Part shown: in pieces, positions 1 through 7,020 of the stretch
Layout of the letters: each line of letters starts with the position of its first letter
How positions within the stretch are numbered: the first letter of the stretch is position 1
Virus record (IMG/VR): IMGVR_UViG_3300035128_000027
Location: 1-38,305 of that record
DNA: 38,305 nucleotides
Reading direction: 5' to 3' (one strand)
Source: a virus
Notes under the pieces: generated by a model
Database searches by the model: none
What the model saw: the letters and a program-made list of their open reading frames with translations, nothing else
What the model was told of the DNA's origin: nothing
Position numbers and translations under genes: made by a program

Positions 1-127
1 TTTATTATTTTTGCTGTAATAGATTTTACATTTTCTTTTATTCTATGGGATTCTTGATTTTTTATAAATCTAATTCTTCTATAAAATGTTTTAAATCCTT
101 TTTTCAATTCTGCAGTCGATTTTTTTA
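1..127. repeat. terminal direct repeat, left copy
   Basis: These 127 bases are identical to the last 127 bases of the window (38179-38305). An exact repeat of this odd length at both contig ends is typical of a circular molecule assembled with a 127-base k-mer. It is therefore read as an assembly overlap, not a biological terminal repeat. It lies inside the minor head protein gene, whose reading frame continues uninterrupted across the join. Confidence 0.9.
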
Positions 128-479
128 CATATTTTTCAAAATTAGTAGATATTTGTTTAATATTTAATTTAAATTCTCTACTAACATTTTTAAATATAAT
201 ATTAATTTTCTTTTGAAGTTTTAATAAATGATTGTCTATTCTTTTCTTAAAATTATATTTAGTTATTACAGCTTCAAAATTTATTTCATTATATTTAATA
301 TTAAATCTTTTAAGTAAGTTTTTATGTGTATCATTCGCTAAAACCCTAAATAATCTATCAAAATAATCTTTAATTGATTTTACAGGCTTGACCATAACTT
401 TTATAAAAAATGGTTTCAAAGACAATAATCTTTTATTCACATATTCAAATAAATCATTAATCACCTTCTGGATCTTCAT
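1..479 (-). CDS. minor head protein (SPP1 gp7 / Mu gpF-like), N-terminal part
   Basis: The gene runs off the left end of the contig and continues at 38178 down to 37977, giving about 226 residues in total. The chosen ATG at 479 has a GGAGGG ribosome site about 10 bases upstream and overlaps the end of the portal gene by 23 bases. The frame from 479 was checked by hand for about 220 bases; it is open and begins MKIQKVINDLFEYVNKR. The N-terminal part is lysine-rich and helical. The family signature is in the C-terminal part on the other contig end. Minor head proteins of this family bind the portal and a few copies enter the procapsid. Position directly after the portal fits. Confidence 0.82.
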   Translation of the reverse strand, partial: MKIQKVINDLFEYVNKRLLSLKPFFIKVMVKPVKSIKDYFDRLFRVLANDTHKNLLKRFNIKYNEINFEAVITKYNFKKRIDNHLLKLQKKINIIFKNVSREFKLNIKQISTNFEKYVKKSTAELKKGFKTFYRRIRFIKNQESHRIKENVKSITAKII

Positions 480-1761
480 TTTCTTCTGACCCTCCATTCA
501 TTTCTTTTTTAAGTTTATTATATTCGTCCTCAGTAGAATATGGGTTTAACATGGTCCTGGTTTCTTGAGATAACATATCATCACTTTTAACCAAATTATC
601 AATTAATTCAGATTCATTAATTAATAACCTCTTATTAAATATAATCTTTGCTTTATTAATATCTAATTCCTTCAAATTTTTTAATTTTCTAAAAATATTC
701 TCAAAAATCATTATTTCTTTAATAAACATTTTAAGTTGTTTAATAAATTTATTTGCCTTTTGATCCAAGCTTTCAAATTTACTTTTAATTACTATATTAG
801 TTAAATTTGATCCTGTTAATGTATCGGTGTCAACCGCTTGACTAAACAGATAGATATTCTTCCTTATTGTTTCCAAAAATTCTTTTCTTGCGGCGACTGG
901 TATTTCTTTTGTTAGAAATTCTACATTACCATTTTCATCAACATTAATTATGCCATATTTTTTTATAGATTCTAATAATTGACCTAGATCCGCTTCTGTT
1001 TTTGTATTTCCTTTATAATTAACTAATTTAATAATAATATCCTGGAAATCTTCAAAATTATTTGCAAAATCACTTAAACAAATATCATAAGCATCAATTA
1101 GATCCTTTATAATTTCTAAATCATTTAAATTTCTTTTAGTGTTAGATAAACAAATAAATGGAACCCTACCAAATGATAATTCACTATCTTGCTTTTCCTG
1201 ATCCTTACTTAAAACATGATTGATTTTATTTTGAAACTCGAGTTCATGTCTTGCCGTTAATATAAAAGTAGATTTGATTTTATTATCATAAGTTTCAACA
1301 TATTCTTTATTATTCTTTTTGTAAAATCTAATTAAGAATATCAATTCATCTAAATCATTATAATATGGAATAACTTCTTCAGTTGGTATTATTTTATAAC
1401 TTAATTCAGATAATCCATTAATATAAATATGTAACCAGGATTTCTTTTTGATACTAGCTTCCTCTGCTGATTCATCAATAAAGTCATTAATATTTAATAA
1501 TGGCTCATAATCTTCAAATGTAATATCTTTTCCAACACAATAACTTACTTTTTGATCCACTATCATTTTAAAGAAGTTATTAGCAATTCTATTATTTGCC
1601 CTGTATGGATCTTTTTTTAATGAATTATTATAAAAATAATTAAATATTCTATTCTTAATTTTAGATTTACTTTCATAATATCTTTCAGCTTCCAGTATAT
1701 CTTTATAATCTTTAGATGCTTTAAATTTATCAATTGCTTCTAATATTGTATCCTTATCCAA
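457..1761 (-). CDS. portal protein, SPP1 gp6-like
   Basis: A 434-residue protein that should form the dodecameric ring at one capsid vertex through which DNA enters and leaves. The order TerS-TerL-portal-minor head is diagnostic, and the N-terminal region (YYESKSKI..., RANNRIANNFFKMIVDQKVSYCVGK) matches the SPP1 gp6 portal type. The middle part (about residues 300-330, with a TLTGSNLTNIVIKSKF-like segment) resembles the usual wing/stem region, and the C-terminus is acidic. The start is a TTG at 1761 behind a strong GGAGGTGAG site. It begins 18 bases after the TerL stop, so the two are probably translated from one message. Confidence 0.88.
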   Translation of the reverse strand: MDKDTILEAIDKFKASKDYKDILEAERYYESKSKIKNRIFNYFYNNSLKKDPYRANNRIANNFFKMIVDQKVSYCVGKDITFEDYEPLLNINDFIDESAEEASIKKKSWLHIYINGLSELSYKIIPTEEVIPYYNDLDELIFLIRFYKKNNKEYVETYDNKIKSTFILTARHELEFQNKINHVLSKDQEKQDSELSFGRVPFICLSNTKRNLNDLEIIKDLIDAYDICLSDFANNFEDFQDIIIKLVNYKGNTKTEADLGQLLESIKKYGIINVDENGNVEFLTKEIPVAARKEFLETIRKNIYLFSQAVDTDTLTGSNLTNIVIKSKFESLDQKANKFIKQLKMFIKEIMIFENIFRKLKNLKELDINKAKIIFNKRLLINESELIDNLVKSDDMLSQETRTMLNPYSTEDEYNKLKKEMNGGSEENEDPEGD

Positions 1762-1779
1762 TGTTGCTCACCTCCTCGA

Positions 1780-3057
1780 TTAATAATATACAGGTTTAAC
1801 TTTCGGTACGGTCCAGCCATCAACGAATATATGTTCGTCTAATGCATATCTGATTGAATCTATACAATCATCATTTAGTTTTGGAAATTCTTCTACTATT
1901 ATTCCGTCTTTATTTCTTTTGGACATATAAGAATTTAATTCTCTAAATGTATTTGGGCATCTATTAGGATCAACATAAATATTTGAAAGATTTTGCAGCC
2001 ATTTAAAACTATGATCCCTACCATCTTTTCCCTTGACTTTTGTACATGGTATAACATTTAATCCCATGTTACATAGTTCTCTTATTTGGTTTCTAGCTGC
2101 ATTGTCACCTTTTATAAGTTCTTCAAAGGATATTCTTTTATCAATTTCTTTTTTCAATTCTTTATTCAAAATATCCCTTCTATAAATTTCATCAAATACA
2201 TACAAATCATTTTCATATAAATAATTTCTTGTAAATACTGTTGGATGAGCTGATCCAAAATCTAATCCATTGTAAATTCTGTCAAAATCCTCTATCATAT
2301 ATGGAATATCATTCATATTTAAAGGTTTAACATTTCTAAAAACTTCGCCACCTGTTCCAGTTACTTGTCCTTCATAAATATTTAAATACTTTTCATAATT
2401 TTCTCTTTTCATACGTTCTATAGTATTTATTTGTCTTTGGTTAATCCATTTAGATGGAACAGTTGTATAATCTGAATGAATTCTAATTCGATCAGGATAT
2501 TCTTTTATCATTTCAATATTGATCCAATGTTGTTTACTTGGAGGTGGATTATAAGTATACATTATTATTGATTTTGGACCTCTGGCTAATGAAATATTAA
2601 CACTTTGTATTTCATCCATACCAGCGAATTCCTCAGCTTCCTCATATAAAATATATCTACAGTATCCTTCCTCAAATTCTGTTGATTTTAATTTTGTTGG
2701 TTCATCACAACCATGGAATCTAATTTCTTGTCCTGATGGTTTATATACACATTTCAAAGGGCTTTTAGTACATTTCCACAAATGCGATATTCCAAAATTA
2801 TTTAATGTCCATATAATTTTAGAATATATAGTACCTTTTAAAGTATTACCAATCTTACGTATACAAGTAGCATGAGTTTTTTCACCCTTAACGTGAAAAT
2901 CTTCCATCATACCAAATATTGTTATTTCTGTCGAAAAAGAGCTTTTTGTTGAATGCCGACCGCCTTCGTTAACCACTTCTATATGTTTAGAATCTAAAAT
3001 AGTATCTATATGTTTTTGAAATGGTTTGGTTACATGATCCCTTAATCTAACGTTCAA
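1780..3057 (-). CDS. terL: terminase large subunit (PBSX-like)
   Basis: The 425-residue packaging ATPase/nuclease. A Walker-A-like loop GGRHSTKSS lies at about residues 32-40 and a Walker B RYILYEEAEEF with the catalytic acidic pair at about 133-144. The RNase H-like nuclease half contains NGLDFGSAHPTVF (about 265), GDNAARNQIREL (about 317) and the C-terminal DDCIDSIRYALDEH acidic cluster. Length is usual for PBSX/SPP1-like TerL. The TTG start at 3057 lies inside the end of terS (11-base overlap) with AAGGATG upstream, so translation is probably coupled. Confidence 0.95.
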   Translation of the reverse strand: MNVRLRDHVTKPFQKHIDTILDSKHIEVVNEGGRHSTKSSFSTEITIFGMMEDFHVKGEKTHATCIRKIGNTLKGTIYSKIIWTLNNFGISHLWKCTKSPLKCVYKPSGQEIRFHGCDEPTKLKSTEFEEGYCRYILYEEAEEFAGMDEIQSVNISLARGPKSIIMYTYNPPPSKQHWINIEMIKEYPDRIRIHSDYTTVPSKWINQRQINTIERMKRENYEKYLNIYEGQVTGTGGEVFRNVKPLNMNDIPYMIEDFDRIYNGLDFGSAHPTVFTRNYLYENDLYVFDEIYRRDILNKELKKEIDKRISFEELIKGDNAARNQIRELCNMGLNVIPCTKVKGKDGRDHSFKWLQNLSNIYVDPNRCPNTFRELNSYMSKRNKDGIIVEEFPKLNDDCIDSIRYALDEHIFVDGWTVPKVKPVYY

Positions 3058-3448
3058 ATATTATTTCATCCTTTTCATCATCATCTAATACTGGATATCT
3101 TCTTAAAATTAATTCGGCGGCTCTTATTCTATCTGAATCTTTTGCGTTTTTATCTGCCATTAATTCAGATAAAAATTTTAAGGCATCTTCTTTATCTGCT
3201 ATTTTACCTTTGTAATTTTCATTGGTTATTTCTTCTATTCTTTTTTTTATTTCCTTTTTATTTAATAGTAAACAAGCTTGTCGTCTTAATAAGCTATGTT
3301 CGCTCTCTCTAGCTTCTTTTGTTTGTTCTTTTTCAGCTTTTTTAACAGCTTTTTTACAATATCCAGCGTTTCGGGCTGCTTTGATTGTATTACCATGCAG
3401 TACATATTCAATACAGAATTTTTCTTGTAATGCATTTAAACCCAACAT
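3047..3448 (-). CDS. terS: terminase small subunit
   Basis: A 133-residue protein directly before TerL. It begins LNALQEKFCIEYVLHGNTIKAARNAGY, the N-terminal helix-turn-helix pattern of the Terminase_2 small subunits, which recognise the packaging start site on phage DNA. The rest is highly charged and helical, as expected for the oligomerising part. ATG at 3448 follows AAGGTGG. The phage packaging site would be expected in or near this gene, but none can be pinpointed by eye. Confidence 0.88.
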   Translation of the reverse strand: MLGLNALQEKFCIEYVLHGNTIKAARNAGYCKKAVKKAEKEQTKEARESEHSLLRRQACLLLNKKEIKKRIEEITNENYKGKIADKEDALKFLSELMADKNAKDSDRIRAAELILRRYPVLDDDEKDEIIFER

Positions 3449-3457
3449 TTAACCACC

Positions 3458-3877
3458 TTATTTAGCCATACTATGTTTTACTATAAATTCATAAGCAGCT
3501 CCAAGCCCTTGAAACATATTGTTAAAAAATGATAAGCTTGTAGTTTTACCATTATCATGTCCACAACTAACCAGATATTTATTTCTATCTACAGAATATT
3601 TAATATAAATATCATATGGTTTGTTATTACATTTAACTAATGATTTTCTTACATCTAAGTTAGTTATCATACTTCCATTATCATTAAGTTTTTTACTACC
3701 ATCATTATTTAAATAATCATCTTCTTTAATTTGTTTATTAAATAATATGCTTTCTTCTAATTGAGATCCTAATAATGATTTGGTAATCTTTTTAGTTACT
3801 GGATATTGTATTTTATCATTTCTGAATACATAACCTTTTACTTGTGTACCTGTCTTAGCTTTGTTATTATTATCCAA
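3458..3877 (-). CDS. hypothetical protein upstream of terS
   Basis: A 139-residue soluble protein of unknown function. It has no membrane segment or recognisable motif; the C-terminal half (about residues 85-139) is more structured, with KPYDIYIKYSVDRNKYLVSCGHDNGK and a final helix. It is the first gene of the head/packaging cluster behind an extended -10 promoter at 3931-3939. The start is TTG at 3877 with an excellent GGAGG site nine bases upstream. Its place before terS suggests a packaging or regulatory role, but that is inference only. Confidence 0.7.
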   Translation of the reverse strand: MDNNNKAKTGTQVKGYVFRNDKIQYPVTKKITKSLLGSQLEESILFNKQIKEDDYLNNDGSKKLNDNGSMITNLDVRKSLVKCNNKPYDIYIKYSVDRNKYLVSCGHDNGKTTSLSFFNNMFQGLGAAYEFIVKHSMAK

Positions 3878-3930
3878 TTTGTATTACCTCCTTTTTTTTA
3901 ATAACTATATTACTAACAAATATATGTTCT

Positions 3931-3939
3931 ATTATACCA
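3931..3939 (-). promoter_or_regulatory. extended -10 promoter for the packaging/head operon
   Basis: On the minus strand the sequence reads TGGTATAAT, a perfect -10 with a TGN extension. No good -35 is visible. Transcription would start near 3925 and reach the TTG at 3877 through a short A-rich leader containing ATAGTTATT (3900-3908). The same 9-mer occurs at the promoters near 6.11 kb and 11.54 kb. Confidence 0.5.
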
Positions 3940-3970
3940 TAAATTAAAGTAATATAAACATTCCAGGCAA

Positions 3971-4132
3971 TTAAATTTGTTCATCACCCATATATATTGG
4001 AAAATCTTCCTTTTCTTCCAAATCTGATAAATTTAATTTTTCTATTTCTTCTTCAGTAAAAAAATAAATTGTAACGTTTTTATTTCTATTTGCAATTATT
4101 TGTAAAACAACCTTTATTATGGTAATAAACAA
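3971..4132 (-). CDS. small hypothetical protein, 53 aa
   Basis: A 53-codon frame starting at TTG 4132, with GAGGAGG eight to nine bases upstream. The product has a hydrophobic N-terminus (FITIIKVVLQIIA) followed by a basic patch and a strongly acidic C-terminus (EEEIEKLNLSDLEEKEDF). It could be a one-pass or amphipathic membrane protein. It sits between the amidase and the packaging genes, so a lysis accessory role (spanin-like or antiholin-like) is possible but unsupported. Its ribosome site is a one-mismatch copy of the dispersed AGGAAGCTAAGAA element. Confidence 0.5.
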   Translation of the reverse strand: MFITIIKVVLQIIANRNKNVTIYFFTEEEIEKLNLSDLEEKEDFPIYMGDEQI

Positions 4133-4163
4133 TTTCTTAGCCTCCTCTATTCCCTATTCAAAA

Positions 4164-4204
4164 CCTACCCTATTATACGATTTTTTACTAAATAATAGGG
4201 TAGG
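4164..4204 (-). terminator. long hairpin between lysis and packaging genes
   Basis: CCTACCCTATTAT (4164-4176) and ATAATAGGGTAGG (4192-4204) form a perfect 13-bp stem with a 15-base loop. On the minus strand it follows the amidase stop and is followed by TTTTGAA. It could act as a weak intrinsic terminator or a processing/stability element separating lysis from packaging messages. The U-run is short, so termination is uncertain. Confidence 0.5.
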
Positions 4205-4216
4205 GGATAGGTAAAA

Positions 4217-4942
4217 TTATTTCAAATTATATTTCTTTTTCATGTAATTCTCAAAGTTTTTTAAGATATGACAAAGTTTTCCAAAATCAATATTAGTTTT
4301 TTCTTCGTAATCTTTTCCTGTAAACAAACCTTTATCATATGATTCTTTTAATATTCCTGTATAACCTTCGACTTTTTCAACTTTATATGTATAACCGTAA
4401 TATTTATAAATTGCTTTTGTGGTTGCAATTGCAAATTTATTTATATTACTTAAAAAGAAATTAACATCTTTTATATTAGTGTGAAATATAAATTCAGCCA
4501 ATACCGCTATGGCTTTTGTATTTCTCAATTCTGCAAAGCCTGTTGAATATACTGTATTGTCCTTCTTTACACCTCGATCAGATGTCGGAGTAATTGGGGA
4601 AATTTCATTATACCAAAGAGTAGCTGCTCTTTTGCCTGAGTTATTTGTATTCAAGTATGAATAATAAACTTCGCAACCACGAGCTGAACTAGCCCCAGCA
4701 TTTGTATGAAATGCCCAATGTGTATTGGCATTAAAGCTATTTGATTCATTAATAATTGCAGATAAAGAAGAACTTTTATTATTATTTTTTTCGATTATAA
4801 AGTCCTTGCCATGATTACCACTTTTTATAAGCTGTTCAACTAAATCACGAAGAATAAACATTCTTTGTTCTTCTGTTCCATAATTTCCAACACCTTTGTT
4901 GTCTTGCTGTGTTGAAGCACTTAAGTAAATTTTATGTGCCAT
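4217..4942 (-). CDS. endolysin, N-acetylmuramoyl-L-alanine amidase
   Basis: A 241-residue lysin predicted to cleave the lactyl-peptide amide bond of peptidoglycan at the end of infection. The N-terminal 180 residues read as the Amidase_3 subfamily that begins YLSASTQQDN...YGTEEQRM, with the zinc-site segments THWAFHTNAG (about residue 80) and LAEFIFHTN near residue 150. The C-terminal 55 residues (GYTGILKESYDKGLF...) are a short helical tail, probably for wall binding. No signal peptide is present, so export depends on the holin just upstream. ATG 4942 is preferred over the ATG two codons earlier because GGAGG lies seven bases from it but only one from the earlier one. Confidence 0.87.
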   Translation of the reverse strand: MAHKIYLSASTQQDNKGVGNYGTEEQRMFILRDLVEQLIKSGNHGKDFIIEKNNNKSSSLSAIINESNSFNANTHWAFHTNAGASSARGCEVYYSYLNTNNSGKRAATLWYNEISPITPTSDRGVKKDNTVYSTGFAELRNTKAIAVLAEFIFHTNIKDVNFFLSNINKFAIATTKAIYKYYGYTYKVEKVEGYTGILKESYDKGLFTGKDYEEKTNIDFGKLCHILKNFENYMKKKYNLK

Positions 4943-4984
4943 TTTCATTCCTCCATTTCATTATTATTTATTCTTAGCTTCCTT

Positions 4985-5182
4985 TTAAAATTTATCTGGT
5001 GTTTTAGGATTGTTTAAAATCCCGAATACTACAAAAATGGTTAATACTGCGTCAGCTGCATTTTTTATTGAATCAGATTGTACAGCATTTAAAATTCCAA
5101 ACTGATTAAATACTAATAATATAGTTGACACAATACTGATCCAAACGATTTTACTTTTAAGTCTGTTTTGAAAATTACTCAT
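4985..5182 (-). CDS. holin, phi LC3 family-like
   Basis: A 65-residue membrane protein with two hydrophobic segments (IVWISIVSTILLVF at about 12-25 and AADAVLTIFVVFGIL at about 42-56) joined by a short turn. It ends in the NNPKTPDKF tail typical of phi-LC3-type holins. It would permeabilise the membrane to release the amidase encoded next. ATG 5182 follows AAAGGAGGG. It is the first protein-coding gene of the late region and lies immediately after the large structured leader/ncRNA. Confidence 0.88.
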   Translation of the reverse strand: MSNFQNRLKSKIVWISIVSTILLVFNQFGILNAVQSDSIKNAADAVLTIFVVFGILNNPKTPDKF

Positions 5183-5215
5183 ATTACCCTCCTTTTAAAA
5201 ATGTATTTATAAATA

Positions 5216-5999
5216 ACATTAGATGTTACGATACTAAGTAAAAAATATCAATAACATCTAATGTCGAATAAACTAATTTATATGGATAAAATTTATTATT
5301 TGGACTAGTTTCTACTTGATTTAGTCCCTAAATGAAACTAGTAAACGGTTGGACACAAACAATAATTTTTTCTAAAATGAAACCTTGGATCGCTAAGTAA
5401 ATAATTTATATATTATTTAGATTTCTAATAACCCAATACTGGAATTTTTGTTTATGGTCTATGTTTCCACCTACTTTTTTATTTCGGTTTGTTTCCATAC
5501 CATATTATAAAACGCTCTTGGGTATTAGATTTATTTTATTTCTAATCTTCGACTATACACGTTATTATCGCATGTATAGCCTACTAATTAGAACCATCCT
5601 GCCACCTATCATTTATTAATATGCTTTGTTAACGTTCCCAACTAGTATGGTTAACTTAAGGCGTTTAAAAATAATCAAAAACTTTTACCTGAATAGGTAG
5701 TAAGGACTTGCACCTTATACAACGACTTTGTCAAAGCCAATTGACTTCGTAAGGACTTGCACCTTAGTAACTCACTATGTCTACCTATGAAAGGATTGAC
5801 TACCTCTCTATTTGTTAAGGTCTTACAACATTTCCCGCACTAGGTACTGAATGCCTTGCTCTTCCACAGTTTTTTTAATTATGATATTTAAAAAGAAGTT
5901 GTTAAACTCTGGTTTTCCCGCCTTGAGCTTATCAACTTCCAATGTATACTAACTATTAATATAGTTTGGTCTGGACGGGAATCAAAACAAACTATATTA
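5216..5999 (-). ncRNA. large structured non-coding RNA candidate (ROOL/GOLLD-like class)
   Basis: About 780 bases with no credible gene but many long helices on the minus strand: a 12-bp hairpin (5988-5999/5957-5968), a stacked hairpin (5933-5939/5895-5901 plus 5925-5930/5904-5909), an 8-bp stem (5781-5788/5693-5700) enclosing two identical 17-base hairpins (5750-5766 and 5701-5717), a 10-bp hairpin (5571-5580/5552-5561), a 9-bp bulged helix (5518-5526/5427-5436), a 9-bp stem with a nested hairpin (5334-5342/5304-5312) and a closing 13-bp hairpin (5252-5264/5216-5228). Loop TTCCCG (5976-5981) is complementary to loop CGGGAA (5915-5920). A sigma70-type promoter lies at 6114-6142, so the transcript would start near 6107. 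Size, ornate folding and phage setting resemble ROOL or GOLLD RNAs, but family membership is not established. Confidence 0.7.
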
Positions 6000-6113
6000 C
6001 ATCAACAAAAATTAAAAAATCTTCTAACAATTCCATTAAAAAAGAATTTTCTCCTACGACATTAAAATTTCAAGGTTTAAAAAAAGGTCTTTTTATAATG
6101 TACTACAATAACT

Positions 6114-6142
6114 ATTATATCAATTATTATGTATTAATTCAA
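6114..6142 (-). promoter_or_regulatory. leftward (late/ncRNA) promoter
   Basis: On the minus strand TTGAAT (6142-6137) and a perfect TATAAT (6119-6114) are separated by exactly 17 bases. It would transcribe the structured RNA and then holin and amidase. The -10 and start region contain TATAATAGTTATT (6119-6107). The same 13-mer occurs in the operator-bearing promoter at 11.5 kb, so one regulator may control both. Confidence 0.65.
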
Positions 6143-6154
6143 TGATTATTTTAT

Positions 6155-6198
6155 TTCTTAGCTTCCTCATAAAATTACATAAAAAAGGAAGCTAAGAA
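6155..6198. repeat. inverted repeat 1 of the AGGAAGCTAAGAA element
   Basis: TTCTTAGCTTCCT (6155-6167) and AGGAAGCTAAGAA (6186-6198) are perfect 13-base inverted copies around an 18-base spacer. The same element forms the inverted repeat at 6628-6715 and recurs singly elsewhere. It lies just upstream of the leftward promoter and at the left edge of the origin-like region. It may be a protein-binding site or a cruciform-forming element. Confidence 0.7.
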
Positions 6199-6220
6199 TA
6201 TATTTAAATTATAATTTCCA

Positions 6221-6616
6221 TTTAGGGAATTTTCACTAGGGAAAAATGACGACATTTTAAATATCAAAAGGGAAAACTTAAAAAAAAACACTGACAAAAA
6301 AAACATTTAACACCCTTCAAACTATGATTAATACTAGATAGGGAAATTAGGGAAGTTTCAATTTTTTTTTAGCTCTCTATAGGAATTTTCACTATGGGAT
6401 ACATTTGTCCATGTTGTTTTTGTTTGATGGAATATGTTGGTTACGATAATATATATTTAAAATCTTAGTTGAGTATATTAAATTAATAGATTGTAAATTC
6501 CCTAAATTCCCTTTGAATATGACTGATTTATAGAGATGGAAATAATTACAATAACGTATTGTATAATAGTCTATGACTAAATAGGGAAATTAGGGAAACG
6601 CCATTTTTCCCTAAAC
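6221..6616. other. putative replication origin: TAGGGAA iterons
   Basis: About ten copies or near-copies of TAGGGAA lie in both orientations in 400 bases. Two nearly identical tandem pairs read ATAGGGAAATTAGGGAA (6338-6354 and 6581-6597). An inverted pair is at 6496-6512, and two spaced pairs share AATTTTCACTA between the half-sites (6221-6243 and 6378-6399). The stretch holds no gene on either strand, lies between divergent promoters and next to a DnaA box and the helicase/polymerase operon. These are properties of an iteron origin for a phage-encoded initiator. The initiator is unidentified. Confidence 0.55.
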
Positions 6617-6627
6617 AGTCATTTGAC

Positions 6628-6715
6628 TTCTTAGCTTCCTCATTATTACATATTTCAAAAAATAGTTATCCACAGAGAAAACATACCAGCATTTTACATA
6701 AAAGGAAGCTAAGAA
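6628..6715. repeat. inverted repeat 2 with consensus DnaA box in its loop
   Basis: TTCTTAGCTTCCT (6628-6640) and AGGAAGCTAAGAA (6703-6715) flank a 62-base AT-rich loop. The loop contains TTATCCACA (6666-6674), the exact consensus DnaA box. The flanks share further identity with inverted repeat 1 (ATTACATA next to the left arm, TTACATAAAA next to the right arm), so the two repeats look like duplicates. The arrangement suggests host DnaA acts at the phage origin. Confidence 0.6.
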
Positions 6716-6731
6716 AATATTACAAAATTAG

Positions 6732-6760
6732 TTGTAATATTAAAAAACATGTAGTATAAT
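6732..6760 (+). promoter_or_regulatory. rightward early promoter
   Basis: TTGTAA (6732-6737) and TATAAT (6755-6760) are separated by exactly 17 bases. It should drive the HTH gene, D5 helicase and DNA polymerase. Its position shows that the HTH gene must start at 6790, because an ATG at 6763 would lie at or before the transcription start. Confidence 0.75.
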
Positions 6761-6789
6761 TAATGTATATTATAAAGGAGCGTGAGAAT

Positions 6790-7005
6790 ATGACAAGGTT
6801 AAAGATTAAATTAATAGAAAAGGAAATTTTAATTAAAACATTAGCTGATAAATGTGGTGTAACTTCTTATATCATGGGGCAAAAAATAAAGTATAATAAT
6901 AGATTAAAACTACCTGAAATAAAAATCATTTTAAAAGAATTAAATTCAACTTTTGAAGAAATTTTCATTGATGATAATAATGATGATTTTGAGGTAGAAC
7001 TATAG
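6790..7005 (+). CDS. small HTH (XRE/Cro-like) DNA-binding protein
   Basis: A 71-residue protein. Residues about 13-50 (KTLADKCGVTSYIMGQKIKYNN...LPEIKIILKEL) fit the Cro/CI helix-turn-helix pattern, followed by an acidic tail. It is the first early gene, just behind the rightward promoter and next to the iteron cluster. It may therefore regulate the divergent promoters or take part in origin recognition. The start at ATG 6790 is set by AAAGGAG eight bases upstream and by the promoter position. It lacks the long C-terminal domain of CI repressors. Confidence 0.75.
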   Translation: MTRLKIKLIEKEILIKTLADKCGVTSYIMGQKIKYNNRLKLPEIKIILKELNSTFEEIFIDDNNDDFEVEL

Positions 7006-7020
7006 TTAGGAGCTGATTGG

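Noticed and set aside
3222-3452. Open frame on the plus strand opposite terS
   Set aside because: Lies antisense to a well-supported gene and has no ribosome site.
5228-5251. Holin promoter TTGATA-N17-TAACAT within the terminal hairpin of the RNA
   Set aside because: The -10 matches only four of six positions and overlaps a perfect RNA stem; evidence is too weak to list.
5701-5766. Short direct repeats read as a CRISPR array
   Set aside because: Only two copies, each a hairpin inside a larger fold, with no further units and no cas genes.
5216-6000. Group I or group II intron
   Set aside because: No interrupted gene flanks it, and no domain V or group I core sequence was recognised.
6001-6060. 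Possible 14-residue leader peptide (MELLEDFLIFVDVI) before the structured RNA
   Set aside because: The AGGAG is about 14 bases from the ATG, and no regulatory codon pattern or attenuator pairing was seen.
6763-6789. Upstream ATG extending the HTH protein by nine residues
   Set aside because: It lies three bases after the -10 box, so it would fall at or before the transcription start. The good ribosome site serves ATG 6790.
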